Shown here piece by piece: positions 11,919 through 23,216 of a stretch of DNA of 64,000 nt; position 1 is the stretch's first letter, and each line of letters begins with the position of its first letter. The position numbers were made by a program, and so were the translations under genes. The stretch spans positions 15,556,138-15,620,137 of the forward strand of contig CM068544.1 of assembly GCA_035048495.1 (NCBI GenBank), in the 5' to 3' direction. The notes under the pieces were generated by a model that ran no database searches, was not told where the DNA came from, and worked only from the letters and a program-made list of their open reading frames with translations. The DNA comes from Euptelea pleiosperma. Lineage: Eukaryota; Streptophyta; Magnoliopsida; Ranunculales; Eupteleaceae.

Positions 11919-13419
11919 TGTGGGGGAAATTTTTTGTCTTTTACCCGCACGATCCTCGAGGATACGGATTGGTGATTGGTAGACAAACCTCCCGACGTGA
12001 TCGACCCTTCCTCCAAGGATCCTGTAGAATATGTCAGCATCCTCCTTCTCTTTCAGACTTGTCCTTGCGCTAACGCCGTCATGTCTCCGGCCGCCGTGGT
12101 ACCTGCAAATCACACTCCGACGCTCAAGTCAGGATGGATAAAAATACTTTTGGTCTTGTTCTTCATACCTGTCTTTTTCGGTTTCACTCGTGCTTTTTTG
12201 TGATCCCTTTTCCACTCGATCTTGTTTCCTTTTTATAGGGCCCCCAACAAGGAGCACATCGTTTGTTGGGGAGCATACAATCGTCGTTTCTTGATAACGA
12301 TTTTTCATTATGCTTCTTGATCTGAGGGGAATACTTCGTCCGAGCGCTCTGTAAGTTGACCTTGTGAACGTCTGGGTCGCTTGCCTGTTGACTTCGGGTG
12401 ACAAGCCTTTATTTGGCTGGTTGGCCCCTACAGTTGCTTCGATGTGAAGCATTTTTAATTGGACGGTGTCGTCTGGTGTTCAAATAAGGTCAAATATCGA
12501 TCCTGTTGTTCCGACTAGCCCAATGCATTTGTTGGACAATGTCGGCAGTTATTCGGACAAAGACAACCAACTCCTGCTATTGCAACAGGGTTCATCATTC
12601 AGTTGGACGACGTCGGCAGCCGTTCCGATTAGGACGAATGGCTGCCCTATTCTGACTAGCCTTATGCTTTAGTCGGACAGTGCCGGCAGCTATTCAGACA
12701 TGGATGGCCAAATTTTGCAACAAGGATCATCTTTCAGTCGGATGGTGTCGGCAACTGTTCTGATTAGGACGAATGGCTGCCCCCGTTCCGACTAGTCTTA
12801 CGCTTTAAGTCAGACAGTGTCGGTCGTTGTTCTATTAAGGGCGGTTAAGGTTCTACCCCAGCATACCTTATACATAGTGGGATAGTGTCGGCAAGAAGGT
12901 ATACCAGTCAGAATTGGGGCCGATGTGGTCCGCGACATACGGAAGCCCACGTGCCTCTGCTCGGTGAATGTGCCTCATTAGTGACACATAGCCTTGTCGT
13001 AGCATCTCAGAAAATAGGGTACCCACATCGCCCCTTTTCTCGGACAGTTGACATGCCATTGGTCCCAGCTGTCAGAGAAATCAACCGTTGAACCGTTCGG
13101 GCGTGCGAAACGAACCATCGGAAGGGAATCTGTAATGATTACGCATTTATTATGGGTTCTGTTAACGCCAGGATGCCTTGGTGATAACGTTAGGCATCGC
13201 TAGTATAAATACCCCCGCCCCTAGTCATTTTTCATTTTTTACGAGATCTGTGTTTTTCGAAGGCTATTTCTACCCCCTCTCTTTTCTTTCCTCTTTCCTC
13301 AACAAAGACCCTGCCGGCACTTCATCTGTGAGTCTCCTCGGTCGGGACACTGTAGAACAATTTCAAAACGAGGTTCTTTCTTCATTTATTTTTCTCTTTT
13401 TTCTCCTCCCCAGACCCGT
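11919..13419 (+). mobile_element. 5' region (probable LTR and leader) of a second retroelement
   Basis: The sequence differs in composition from family A: GC-richer, with repeated GTCGGCAG.TATTCCGA...GGACGAATGGCTGCCC units (12480-12800) about 120-150 bp apart, typical of LTR U3 subrepeats. It starts TGTGGGGGAAAT. A TATA box (TATAAATACC, 13203-13212) lies about 215 bp before the ATG at 13420. A 5' UTR intron is likely: donor CT|GTGAGT at 13328 and acceptor CCCCAG at 13413. No second copy of this LTR occurs to the right, and no clear primer-binding site was found, so the element is incomplete. Confidence 0.5.
13203..13212 (+). promoter_or_regulatory. TATA box for the gag-like pseudogene
   Basis: TATAAATACC is followed about 30 bp on by pyrimidine-rich sequence and then by a canonical short 5' UTR intron (13328-13413). 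Spacing and context fit a polymerase II start near 13235-13240. Confidence 0.5.
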
Positions 13420-15476
13420 ATGTCCCGTTCCTCTGAGGTTTTTTTCTTAGAGGAAGCCGAGGTCGTAGAGAACCTTGTTCTCAGAGAGGGCTTCTTCTCG
13501 GAAGTCCCCGAAGCTGACTCATTCGGTCATGCTGCTGATATGGACCCTGTCAGGGTCCTGACTGGTGACGCTGCCTCTTTGTCCCTACCATTTGTCTTCA
13601 GTGAGCCTACCCCGACGGACGATGGGTGCGAGGCCTTATTCCAGCGTTATGGCATCTCTAGCTGTGTACGCATTAGGAAGGGCTGATTCCTCAGAGAACC
13701 TCTCCCTGACGGGGAGATTAGTATCTGTGAGGAGCAGCTGGAGGGAGGGATGTCCTTTCCGCTGTCTCCCTTGGCCAGGTCTCTGTTGATTTTTTACAAC
13801 AGAGCTCCCGGCCAGTTGCACCCCAATACCTGGAGGATAATATCTAGGATTGACACCATCTGCGCCCTCGAGGATCACTCCATCGGCATGTTGGAGATGT
13901 ATTGCACTTACGTATTGAAGCGCACTCCCTATTCAGACCATGTCTACAGCCTATCGGCTAGGTCGGACCCCTTCCAGATGATAGAAGACCTTCTGGATTC
14001 CCACAAGAAATGGCCCGACAAGGCCTTGGTTGTCTCAGGATCATGGGATGGCACTGGCCAAGCTGAATTAGGTCCTCCGATCGGCTCAGTCTGGTCGACT
14101 TTTAACCGGGCAAGTAGGCCGTCTAGGTTTGCCTTTGCCTCTCTACTTTTCCTTCAGGATTTTATCTCAAGTGTACTAACCTTTGTCCTTTTCTCTCTTG
14201 TAGACAACGTGCAGACCTCGGGTACGCACGCCAAGGTGATTGCTGAGAAGGTGCTGCGGTTCGTTGCCACAGTTCCTCTAACGTACCATTTCAGGTACGG
14301 TGAAGTCAGACTGAGCACTCGCAACTACTGTAAGGCCGCGGCAAGGGCGGGGGTCATTCCGACCTCACAGATAGAGGCTCTCGGCACCGACTTCGTGGCC
14401 ATCCCATCAGTCCCTCTTACCTGCACGGGCCCAGTCATGGAGGACTACGGGAAGAAGAAGGTTCCTGTCCAATGAAAACGGAAGCAGACGGAGTCTCGGC
14501 GCCACTCGAAGAGGGGCTTCCAGGCCTTCGATCATCTTGCTACCGTAGCCGAAGGGTCTGGGGCCCAACCTCCCCGACAGGCTCCTGCTGTCCCCCCAGT
14601 GCCAACAGCTGCCCCTCCATCTAGGCCACCAGTAAGGGTCAACCTGGATGAGGTGCCAGATCCCTTTGACCGGCACTTCAAAACCGCCCCTCCAGAGCAG
14701 ACGTCGACTGCTCCATTCTCACTCCCTACCTTCCACACCCCTCTCGGCCAGGTTATCACCAAGGGCCACTACCTCTTTGACCCTAAAGTGGCCATGGGGC
14801 TTGTGGATAGGCTTTCGTTGCTGAGAGATCGGCAACAATACGCCGACATAACTGAGCCAACTCAATCCTATGATGGCCTGAGTAAATCCTTTGCCGAGGT
14901 AACGGAATCCTTTATTCTCTCTTTTTTTACCGTCTCTTCTTTTTCTTTTTTTTTGTTCTGACAAGTTCCTTGTTTGTTTCTTCGCAGGGTATCAATGCAT
15001 ACCTCGGTTTAAAGGACTTCGTCGGCTTCCTCCTCAACCAGCGCTTTCAGCAGGATGCTGAGGTTCTCCGCCAAAGGGAGAGGGCGGACTAGGCATCCTC
15101 ACGGCTAGCCAATGCCACCCAGAACCTCGAGGTGCTGAACCTCCAACTTCAGGCGAAGAAGAAGATCTCGCCAAGGCCCAAGAGGCCCGTCTGGTTGCCA
15201 AAAGGAAGTCTTTGGACATCCGCTCGGCTCTAGAGGCCTCCGAAGCAAAGAGGGTGACTGCCGAGGAGGCACTAGAGAAGATGAAGGAGACCCTGGAGCT
15301 AGTCCCCACCGAGTCCCTTCGTCTTCAACAATTCCAATACAAGAGAGGGGGTTGCGGATGCCCAGGCCGACATGGACGAGGAGGAGTCCGCTGCTGTTAG
15401 GGGGGAGCTGGAGCCGTCGGTGCCTGGAGGGGATGGCGAGAAGGACCCCGAGGTCACCGGGGGAGGCGTTGGATAG
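13420..15476 (+). pseudogene. Broken gag-like / 'putative gypsy type' (Transposase_28-like) gene
   Basis: The frame opens at ATG 13420 and shows the diagnostic block FPLSPLARSLLIFYNRAPGQ then LHPNTWRI (13756-13850), typical of plant Transposase_28 / putative gypsy-type proteins. The C-terminal part (15160-15330) is a Lys/Glu/Ala-rich coiled coil, and a Glu/Asp tail ends at TAG 15474. Likely introns are 14114-14203 (90 bp, frame-neutral) and 14899-14987 (GT-AG). Damage: in-frame TGA at 13684 and 14473, TAG near 15090, and frameshifts near 15160 and 15345. Both TGA codons could derive from CGA by a CpG transition, the expected decay of methylated DNA. The intact family protein supplies a gag-like or accessory function in non-autonomous LTR elements; its biochemical role is not established. 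No protease, reverse transcriptase or integrase follows. Confidence 0.7.
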
Positions 15477-15927
15477 TCATCCAATCATGGTTCTAATATT
15501 CGCACAAAAGTGCTTATTTTAAGCCATTGCCCTTATAGCGATGTCGCATTCTCCTACGTAAAACTTATCTTTTCGTTGACTTTTTCATATAAGAGTTTCT
15601 TCCATTGTGTAGAATGCATTCTTTAGAAAAAAATTGACTATTTGCATGAAATATACGCATTTCGGATAGTCCAGTATCAAGCCATTTTTGTTGAATCTCA
15701 TTACGCACTTTTCACTTGCAGGAGACCCTATCGGGCGATTCTCGAGGACTGGCAGGCCCACGATCAACCACAGAAGACTTCTATCAAAGCTTAAAGAGCC
15801 AGTAGGCTAGGATAAAAAGATAAAAGACATGTACAAGCAAAGCTAGAGGATCGTAGAGCTGGAACAAGGACCAAAAGAGAGAAGAATAGTTGGAGACTAA
15901 GAGAAGGACTAAGGTGTTAAAGGCCAT
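15477..15927 (+). mobile_element. Family A LTR head fragment
   Basis: CCAATCATGGTTC is followed at 15494 by TAATATTCGCACAAAAGTGC and about 430 bp nearly parallel to 3714-3972 plus 7298-7440. It stops where internal retroelement sequence begins (about 15928). The shared 13 bp left flank with the copy at 3714 suggests a duplication or a common element tail. Confidence 0.65.
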
Positions 15928-16536
15928 TACACCTGGCCTAAGCCTCATTACAACCCAGGAAAGTCCTGACCTAAGTCTCATTACAACCCAAGAAAGTCCT
16001 AGTTGATTCTAGGATAGCACGATCATAAAATGTGGAGATTGGAGAAAGAGAAGCTATAAAGTATGATCTGACGTTCCCGAGTGAAGTGATATTCTAATCA
16101 TGAGATCATCTTCTGTTAAAAATGTCCTTCCTTCAAATAAGACGTATGTGAGATCTTTGCTTTCACATCTCCTCACATATAAATTGAGAGAAAAGAAGAA
16201 AACCATTCCATTCTGAGTGGCTTACAAGTGAGATTTGAGGTCGAGGCATAAAAACTTAAAGGTGATATGAAAATCTTTACTGTTGGATGATGAGAATGTT
16301 GAGCACACACACACGCAGAGTTTGACTATTCTGGGTCTTGATTACCAGTCTGTAGTATGGCCAAAACTTCCCAACTCTTTGCTAGCTTGTAACTATTTTT
16401 GCATCCATTCAATGATTTGACGAACGGTCTTTTCCCTGAGCTAATATGCGAAAGTGTGTAGCATGTGTAGAGCCCTTTTAAGCTCATTTATTTTGTACTA
16501 ATTGCCAAAGATTGACAATATGCTGGTTGGGAGTTG
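15928..16536 (+). mobile_element. Family A internal 3' end with polypurine tract
   Basis: This segment is the reverse complement of about 25922-26512, the 3' internal tail of the complete element, and ends in TGGTTGGGAGTTG just before the 3' LTR. It has no ORF. A roughly 31 bp unit (CCTAAGCCTCATTACAACCC and following) is duplicated in tandem at 15935-16005 but single in the other copy. Confidence 0.7.
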
Positions 16537-19303
16537 TGATATTCGCTTAAAAGTGCGTATTTTTTACTATTATCCTATAAGCGTTATCATACTCTCTTAC
16601 GTAAAATTGCTCTATTTATCAATTTTTCTACGTAAGAGTCTCTTTTGTTGCGTAGAACACACTTTTTTGGACAAAAAAGTTTAGATATAAAGCCATTCTG
16701 ATTAAGTCTCATTGCGTGCTTCTTTTGTCGCGGGAAACCCGATTGGAGAATTTTAGGGATTGTGGGCCCACAACTGACTACCAGAGTCTAGGACCAAAGC
16801 ACAAGAGCCAACAGGCTGAGGATAAGAAGGTACATGCCAAATGCTAGGAGAACTAGAGAGTTGGAAAAACCTGAGAGAAGATTAAGGGAGAAGGAGAGAC
16901 AAGCCCTCAAAGAAGAGACTAAGGAGATTAAAGCTTATCAACTAAATGCAAGATGAGGACTTGCTCAGTTGGTGAAGCATGCAAAAGACCAAGTCAAAGA
17001 CCAGGGTTCAAGACCCTCTGCTAGCATTTTTCTCTTTATTTTATAATATTTTCTCTCTCCTCTCTTTAGATCCTCATTCTCTCTCTGCTCACAATCCTAA
17101 TCATCCGATCTTCTCTCCTTCCTCAGTCACTCAATCCTATGGCTTACGTTGACCAATCTCCATCGTCCGATCATCACCATCTATCTCTATCGTACGATCG
17201 CTCAGTCAGTCTCCCGATCATCCATCCCACCATCTCGCAAATCCAATGGCCCTCATCACTTCATGTTCAATCTTATGGGCCTAAGCCATGATGGAGTGCG
17301 GGCCCATTAACCACGGCCCAACCATTCGGTGGGACCCACATGCCTAGCATGGATAGGAAACAATTTTTAAGAAGAAGAAGGATAAGAGAGTAAATTTTGG
17401 GAAAGATTTAAGAAACAAAGATTTTTAAAAAGACAAATATTTATTCAAAAAGGAATTTTTGGTTGTCAAAAAAGAGGGAGATTTTAACCTAGAAGAAAAC
17501 TAGGTGTTGGGCATTTGAAAGATGACATTTTATAAAAATGTTTCTAAAAACAAGTTTTCATGATTATATTATTTAAAAGAAGGAAATATTTTTGGAATGA
17601 AAGTTTCTAAAACATGGGGGTAGCTATTGATGGATCTTTTGGAGAATCTTTGTAATGGAAGGAAATACTTAGGGCATTTTTAAAATCTCCATGGGGGCCC
17701 CACGAATTGAAGGGAGGTTGCTACCAAGGAGGAGCACGTCCCTCCTATTAGAACCAAACCCTAATATATATAGAGGGGAACGGTTTTCTCAAGGGCCTCT
17801 CTCCCATTTTCTATCCTAAAACCGCCGCCCCATTGGATGCTTCAAAAACCCTAGCTGTTCCATTCTCTCTAAAGAAACCCAGCAAGCCGTCAACCCTCTC
17901 ATTCACGTTCTCAAAAAAACCCTAAACCTTAATCTCTTTCACTCACTCAGCCACCCCACACACCACCGCCCTCACCCCTTTTCTTCTCAAAAAGAAAAAG
18001 AAAAACAAAAAAGAAGAAGAGAAGGAGAAAAAGAAGAAGAAGAAGAGGATACTGCCTCACTTGACCGGTTCTCGCCACGACCACACCATCATCACTGCCA
18101 TTACAACTCTCAACCACCGTCCATTAAAGTTGCAGGTCTGCACATCCATTTCGGCTGGTAGCTGCAACTCTCATCATCCCTCTACCTCCATTCCCAACAA
18201 ACAACATCGCCCTGTTCATCTTCTTCATCTGTAGTTGCTGGCCGAAAGACCTGCAACTCTCATGGCCGCCAGGAACCGAACCTAGCGCCACTCCCTTGTT
18301 GGTCATCCCCTTGAGAAGCCGTTGGATCCATTAAAGCCACCACAAAGTTTTGGCAACCTGCAACACCTTCCACTTCCATCTTTCTTTGCACAGACGGTCT
18401 GCCATCGACATTATCCTATATTGGAGGGTTTCACGGGCTACCTATCCACCCCTTGATCTTCATCTTCTTCTTCATGACCTACAACACTGAGTTGCAGGTC
18501 TGCAACCTACCTAGCAAGTAGATCCGACCACTACAACTCTGGTAGGGCGTCCTTCTTCAACCACCATTTCTTGCCGGCGTTAGTCTTCTCCATCGGGTTC
18601 TTCTTTGACAGACAGACCTGCTCAGGCTATGATGTCCTTCAAAGGCTCTCTTCCTTCCAAGAGCAGAGCTTGTTTACTAATCAGCCTACAACAAGCTCGG
18701 GTCTTGCTCCTCCACTGACCGGAGTTGAAAACCTACAACTCCGGCAATCTTCATGACCACATCTCTTGCGGCTCCACCCACCAAGCTCCTCCTTGTTTCC
18801 CTTGCCGCCCCATGGTTTGACAGTGCACCCAATTTTTAAAAAGTCCAAGGTATTGCTTCTCTCTCTCTAGGAATTCCCATTTCTCTCTCTTCTCTTTTTC
18901 TTAGTTTTAATTTATTTGCTTTATTTTAGTTTATGCACTGTAATTCAAAGTTTTGAACAATAAATAAATTTCCAGATTTTTATTATAGTGTTGCAATTTT
19001 TTTTATTAATTTTGTCTTGCTTACATTAGCTTAATAATCTCTTTCTCTAAAAATCCAAAAATGATGTTTTAAAAATTCACAAATCCACTACTCTCACCTC
19101 TCCGTATTGTCCATGTTTTTCTAATAAAAATTTGTCATTTTATGTTCTCTACATATGCAAACTACCCCCGAGTGCGGATCGACATCCGACACTTCCACTA
19201 TGCGAGAATTGTTATTTTTTTGCAGAAAAAGAATCGGATAAAATTACAAATGTGTTGAGATTAGGGTTTCCATAATCAACGACACAGAAAAACCCAAGTT
19301 TCA
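16537..19303 (+). mobile_element. Family A 3' LTR, 2767 bp
   Basis: It starts TGATATTCGCTTAAAAGTGC after the polypurine tract and ends AAGTTTCA at 19303. Features are the paired CTCTTACGTA / TACGTAAGAG (about 16594-16630), the TATA-like ATATATATAG near 17763, palindromes near 18118 and 18489, AATAAA (18959-18964) and the GGATCGACATCCGACAC motif (19177). The right flank is AATAC inside a CACTA transposon. No AATAC precedes any LTR in the window, so its 5' LTR was lost or lies left of the window. Confidence 0.8.
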
Positions 19304-19304
19304 A

Positions 19305-22300
19305 ATACCTAAGGGTACTGAACATGTACCAAGTTTCCAACAACACCACAATGAGGTATTGATGGATAACTTAGATGAAGCTTTCATCAACTCAGTAGTT
19401 CAAGACTTTGGTGATAACTTAGATGCTGATGTTCAAGATGAGACAAATGTAGCACACAAAGGTGAAAAAGTTATTGAAGAGGATCCAACCACTGAGTTTG
19501 GAATAAATGTACAAGAGGCCATGACTGCGTTGTACCCTGGATGCGAAGATTTCACTGTCCTCACTTTCGTTGTAAGACTATACAACTTAAAGGTGAACCA
19601 CGGATGGAGTGAAAAGAGTTTTACTGAGCTTCTTCAACTACTCCAAAAAGTATTACCCTCAGGAAATAAGCTACCAGCCAGTACCTACTATGCAAAAAAG
19701 ATTATAACAGATCTGAGTCTTGATTATGAAAAGATCCATGCATGTCCAAATGATTGCATCTTGTATTGGAGAGAGCATGAATCCAAGATGAATTGTCCAA
19801 TCTGTGGTGCTTCTAGGTATAAAATAGAATCGGGTCCAAAGATGAGATGAACTCAAGTCCCTGCTAAGGTGTTAAGGTATTTCCCAATAGCACCAAGGTT
19901 ACAAAGGATGTATAGGTAAATGTGCTTCCAATGTTATCTTTTATATTTATAGATTTCTTAAATTGATGCATGTACTAAAGTACAATATGTGTGTACTTGC
20001 ATACACCATCTTTTTTTTGTGTAGTGTGGCATGGGTGGCGAAAGAGATGACTTGGCATTCAACAGGGAAAATGCTGCCTGGAAAGATGGGACATCCGGTT
20101 GACTCGAGCACATGGAAGCAATTGATAATACGTACAAAGATTTCTCAGCTGAACATCACAATGTTCGATTAGGAATAGGCACTGATGGATTTTGTCCCTT
20201 TGGCCCGTTCGGCGCATCATGTAGTTGTTGGCCTATTATGTGTGTGGTGTACAACCTTCCACCTTCTTTATGTATGAAGTCCCAATTTAAAATGCTCACG
20301 CTATTCAATCATTGAAGGTCCACAACAGCCAGGGAAGGACATTGATGTCTATTTACAACCACTAGTTGCCGAATTGCAACACTTGCGGCAGAAAGGGGTC
20401 ATAACAAAGGACGCATACACTGGCAACACATTTAACATGAGTGCTATTATTTTGTGGTTTATTCATGACTATCCAGCATATGGAAATGTCTCCGATTGTA
20501 GAACTAAGGGTAAATTTGCTTGTGCTTGTTGTGGTCCTAAAATTGATTCTTTGAGACTTCTTCATGGAAAGAAACATGTGTATATGGGTCATAGACGGTG
20601 GTTGCCATTAAACGATGAGCTTAATAGAAAAGACACAAGTGCCAGTACATTCAATAAGAAGGAGGAGCTTTGACTACAACCGATACGTTTGAGCGGGACT
20701 GAGGTTGAAAACATGAGTGCTAAGCTGAATATGCAATGGGGGAAGTCCAAAAAGAAGAAACAAAGGGGTGCAAAAGGAGGTGAAGAAGATGAGAATGATG
20801 ATGGATCGGCATGCTTCTTTAAACGATTGATACTATTTGATATTGAGTATTGGAAGCATATCCCTGTACGCCACAATTTGGATGTTATGCATACTGAGAA
20901 AAATGTGTGTGAAAACCTAATTGCATTGCTGTTAAATACAAAGGGAAAAACTAAGGATGATGCTAATTCATGCAGAGACTTGAAGCATTTAAAAATTAAG
21001 GAGCGGTTGTGGCTAAGAAAACAAAATGATAAGGAAATTCAGAAACCCAGTCGTTTTTTGTTACAAAAAGAAGAGAAAAAATTATTTCTTCGGACTTTGC
21101 GTGATTTGTGTGTTCCCTTTTGGTTACAGTTCTAACTGGAAGAATATCGTTACAGAAGACATCATGGACTTGAAGGGCATGAAATCTCATGATTATCACA
21201 TCTTTATGCAGCATCTGCTTCCTATGTTGATTCAGTATTCATTTAGGGATAGGAAGGAAATCCGTTCTATAATTAGAAGTTTCTGTACATTCTTCAATGC
21301 ACTATGCTCAAGAATCGTAGATCTTGAAATACTTACAACATTGGAGAGGGGCATCGCAAGAACATTATGTGAACTTGAGAAGATTTGCCCTCCCTCAGTA
21401 TTCGTTGTGATGATGCATCTACCAATCCACTTAGCTTCCGAAGCTTGTGTATGTGGTCCTGTTTACTATCGGTGGATGTATCCATTTGAAAGGTATGATA
21501 CGGCTATAAACTGATTAAGTTAATATATCTATTTTATTTGCAATGCCATCCTTATTTGTCATCATTTTTAAAAGGTTGATGAAGACGTTTAAGGGATACA
21601 TTAGCAACAAAACGCGACCTGAAGGTTGTATAGCAGAAAGGTACATTCAGGAGGAGACAATACTTTATTGCACAAATTATAAAGGTAGAGGTATTTTGCA
21701 AAATCTAGAGAAGACGTTGGATGGATCTACTCCGCTTCAACCCATGTTGCTCAATGATATTGATGACAATGAAAATGGTGATGAGTGTGGACCAGTTGGC
21801 CCAAGTCAAGGTTTTGTTATAGAAGATATTGAATATGAACAAGCTCATAGATGGGTACTGAACAGTCATCCCAATTATGATATGTGGCGAAGGTATATAT
21901 AGTTAAAGTACTTGTATATATTCTTGTAAAATTAATCCAATTTAGACTAACAAATGCGATTATTATGTTATCATGTATAGGAAGCATGTTGACTTCTTAC
22001 AACGTCGTAAGGTAGCTACATGAAAGAAGTCAGGGTACTACAAGGTACCTAGTAGTGAAGAGTTCATACCTTGGTTGAAACAACAGTACCATGAAATATG
22101 TCATGCATTACAAATAATTTTGTTAATTTGTGCGGATATATTGTAATTATGTAGCTTATCATTAATTTATTTGTATGTACAGTCAGAGTTCATCAACTCA
22201 ACTAATGTCGATTTCTTAGATATTGTAAGAGGACCAACATCTTTTGCTACGCGGTACAAGAAGTTTTGTGTTAATGGTTTTCTCTTTGTCACCAAGGAGC

Positions 22301-22830
22301 ACAAGGCAACTAAAAGGTATCAAAATAGTGGGGTTAGTACAAATTGTATGACGACTTTTTGATCTAGTGCTAAGGACAAGTCTCCTGTGGATGAATCGAT
22401 GACATACTATGGAGTACTCAGGGACATCATCCAATTGAAGTACCGAGAAGGTAGAAAGCCTATTTTGTTTAAATGTGATTGGGTTAAGGTGACGCACCAC
22501 GGTGTTAGAGTGGATGTGGAAGCTAGGTTAAGATTAGTAAATTTGTTTAATTTACTTAGTTCAAACCAATTGGTTGATGAGCCATTCATTCTTGCGGAGC
22601 AAGCCATACAAGTTTTTTACTCCAAGGATCCAAAAGATCCTGAATGGCACGTAGTCTTGGAGGTACCATCAAAGGTTTATGTTGAAGATGAAATATGCCT
22701 TTTATCAAAACAACCAGTTGTAATTGATGCTGATGTAGGACCTAACAATCGTGAACCTATTATCGATGATGAGTTGATATTCAATGACCTCGATGACATA
22801 AGTGTGATCGTTGAGAAGATCAAGAAATGA
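19305..22830 (+). pseudogene. TNP2-type CACTA transposase, decayed
   Basis: Order matches plant CACTA TNP2 proteins: an acidic N-terminal part with YEKIHACPNDCILYWREH and the CPICGASRY zinc-finger-like motif (19720-19830); the TNP2 core with NVRLGIGTDGFCPFGPFG and DIDVYLQPLV (20160-20375), ILWFIHDYPAYGNVS and CACC (20450-20535), VRHNLDVMHTEKNVCENLI (20866-20925); DUF4218-like KSHDYHIFMQHLLP, then PVYYRWMYPFER (21180-21492); and a C-terminal DUF4216-like YYGVLRDIIQLKY, then EPFILAEQAIQVFY (22405-22620). Likely exon edges are 19915|20025, 21492|21575, 21892|21981 and 22183. Breaks: TGA at 19848, frameshifts near 20105 and 20290, stops near 20671, 21132 and 22021. In intact elements the protein binds the ends and catalyses cut-and-paste transposition in the nucleus. 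This copy should be inactive. Confidence 0.9.
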
Positions 22831-23216
22831 AAGCGATCAAAGAAACATTAGGTAATGATTATATTGTTAAATTCTCTTGTATCTTTATGTTAGTTTGTTA
22901 GTTGGCATGCATTGTGTTTTCTTTTATTTTTTGTTTTAGTAAAATATTTTGTCATACAAAGGGAGTTTTATAATTATTGGATTCATGACTCTTACGAAAA
23001 ATATGTTTATTGCTTAGCCTCATGGATCCTTCATCTACAACTGTAAGTGTGCAGTCACTTGGTGATACACCCCTCGATGATAGCACAGGTAATAGCATTT
23101 TAACCATAGAAAACTTTCATGTTGTACATCCATTATGCATATATAACGATTTTTTCCTTTCAATAGGATCAACATATTCGTCTTCTTCCTCTTGCACTTC
23201 TAAGAAAAGAGGTCCC

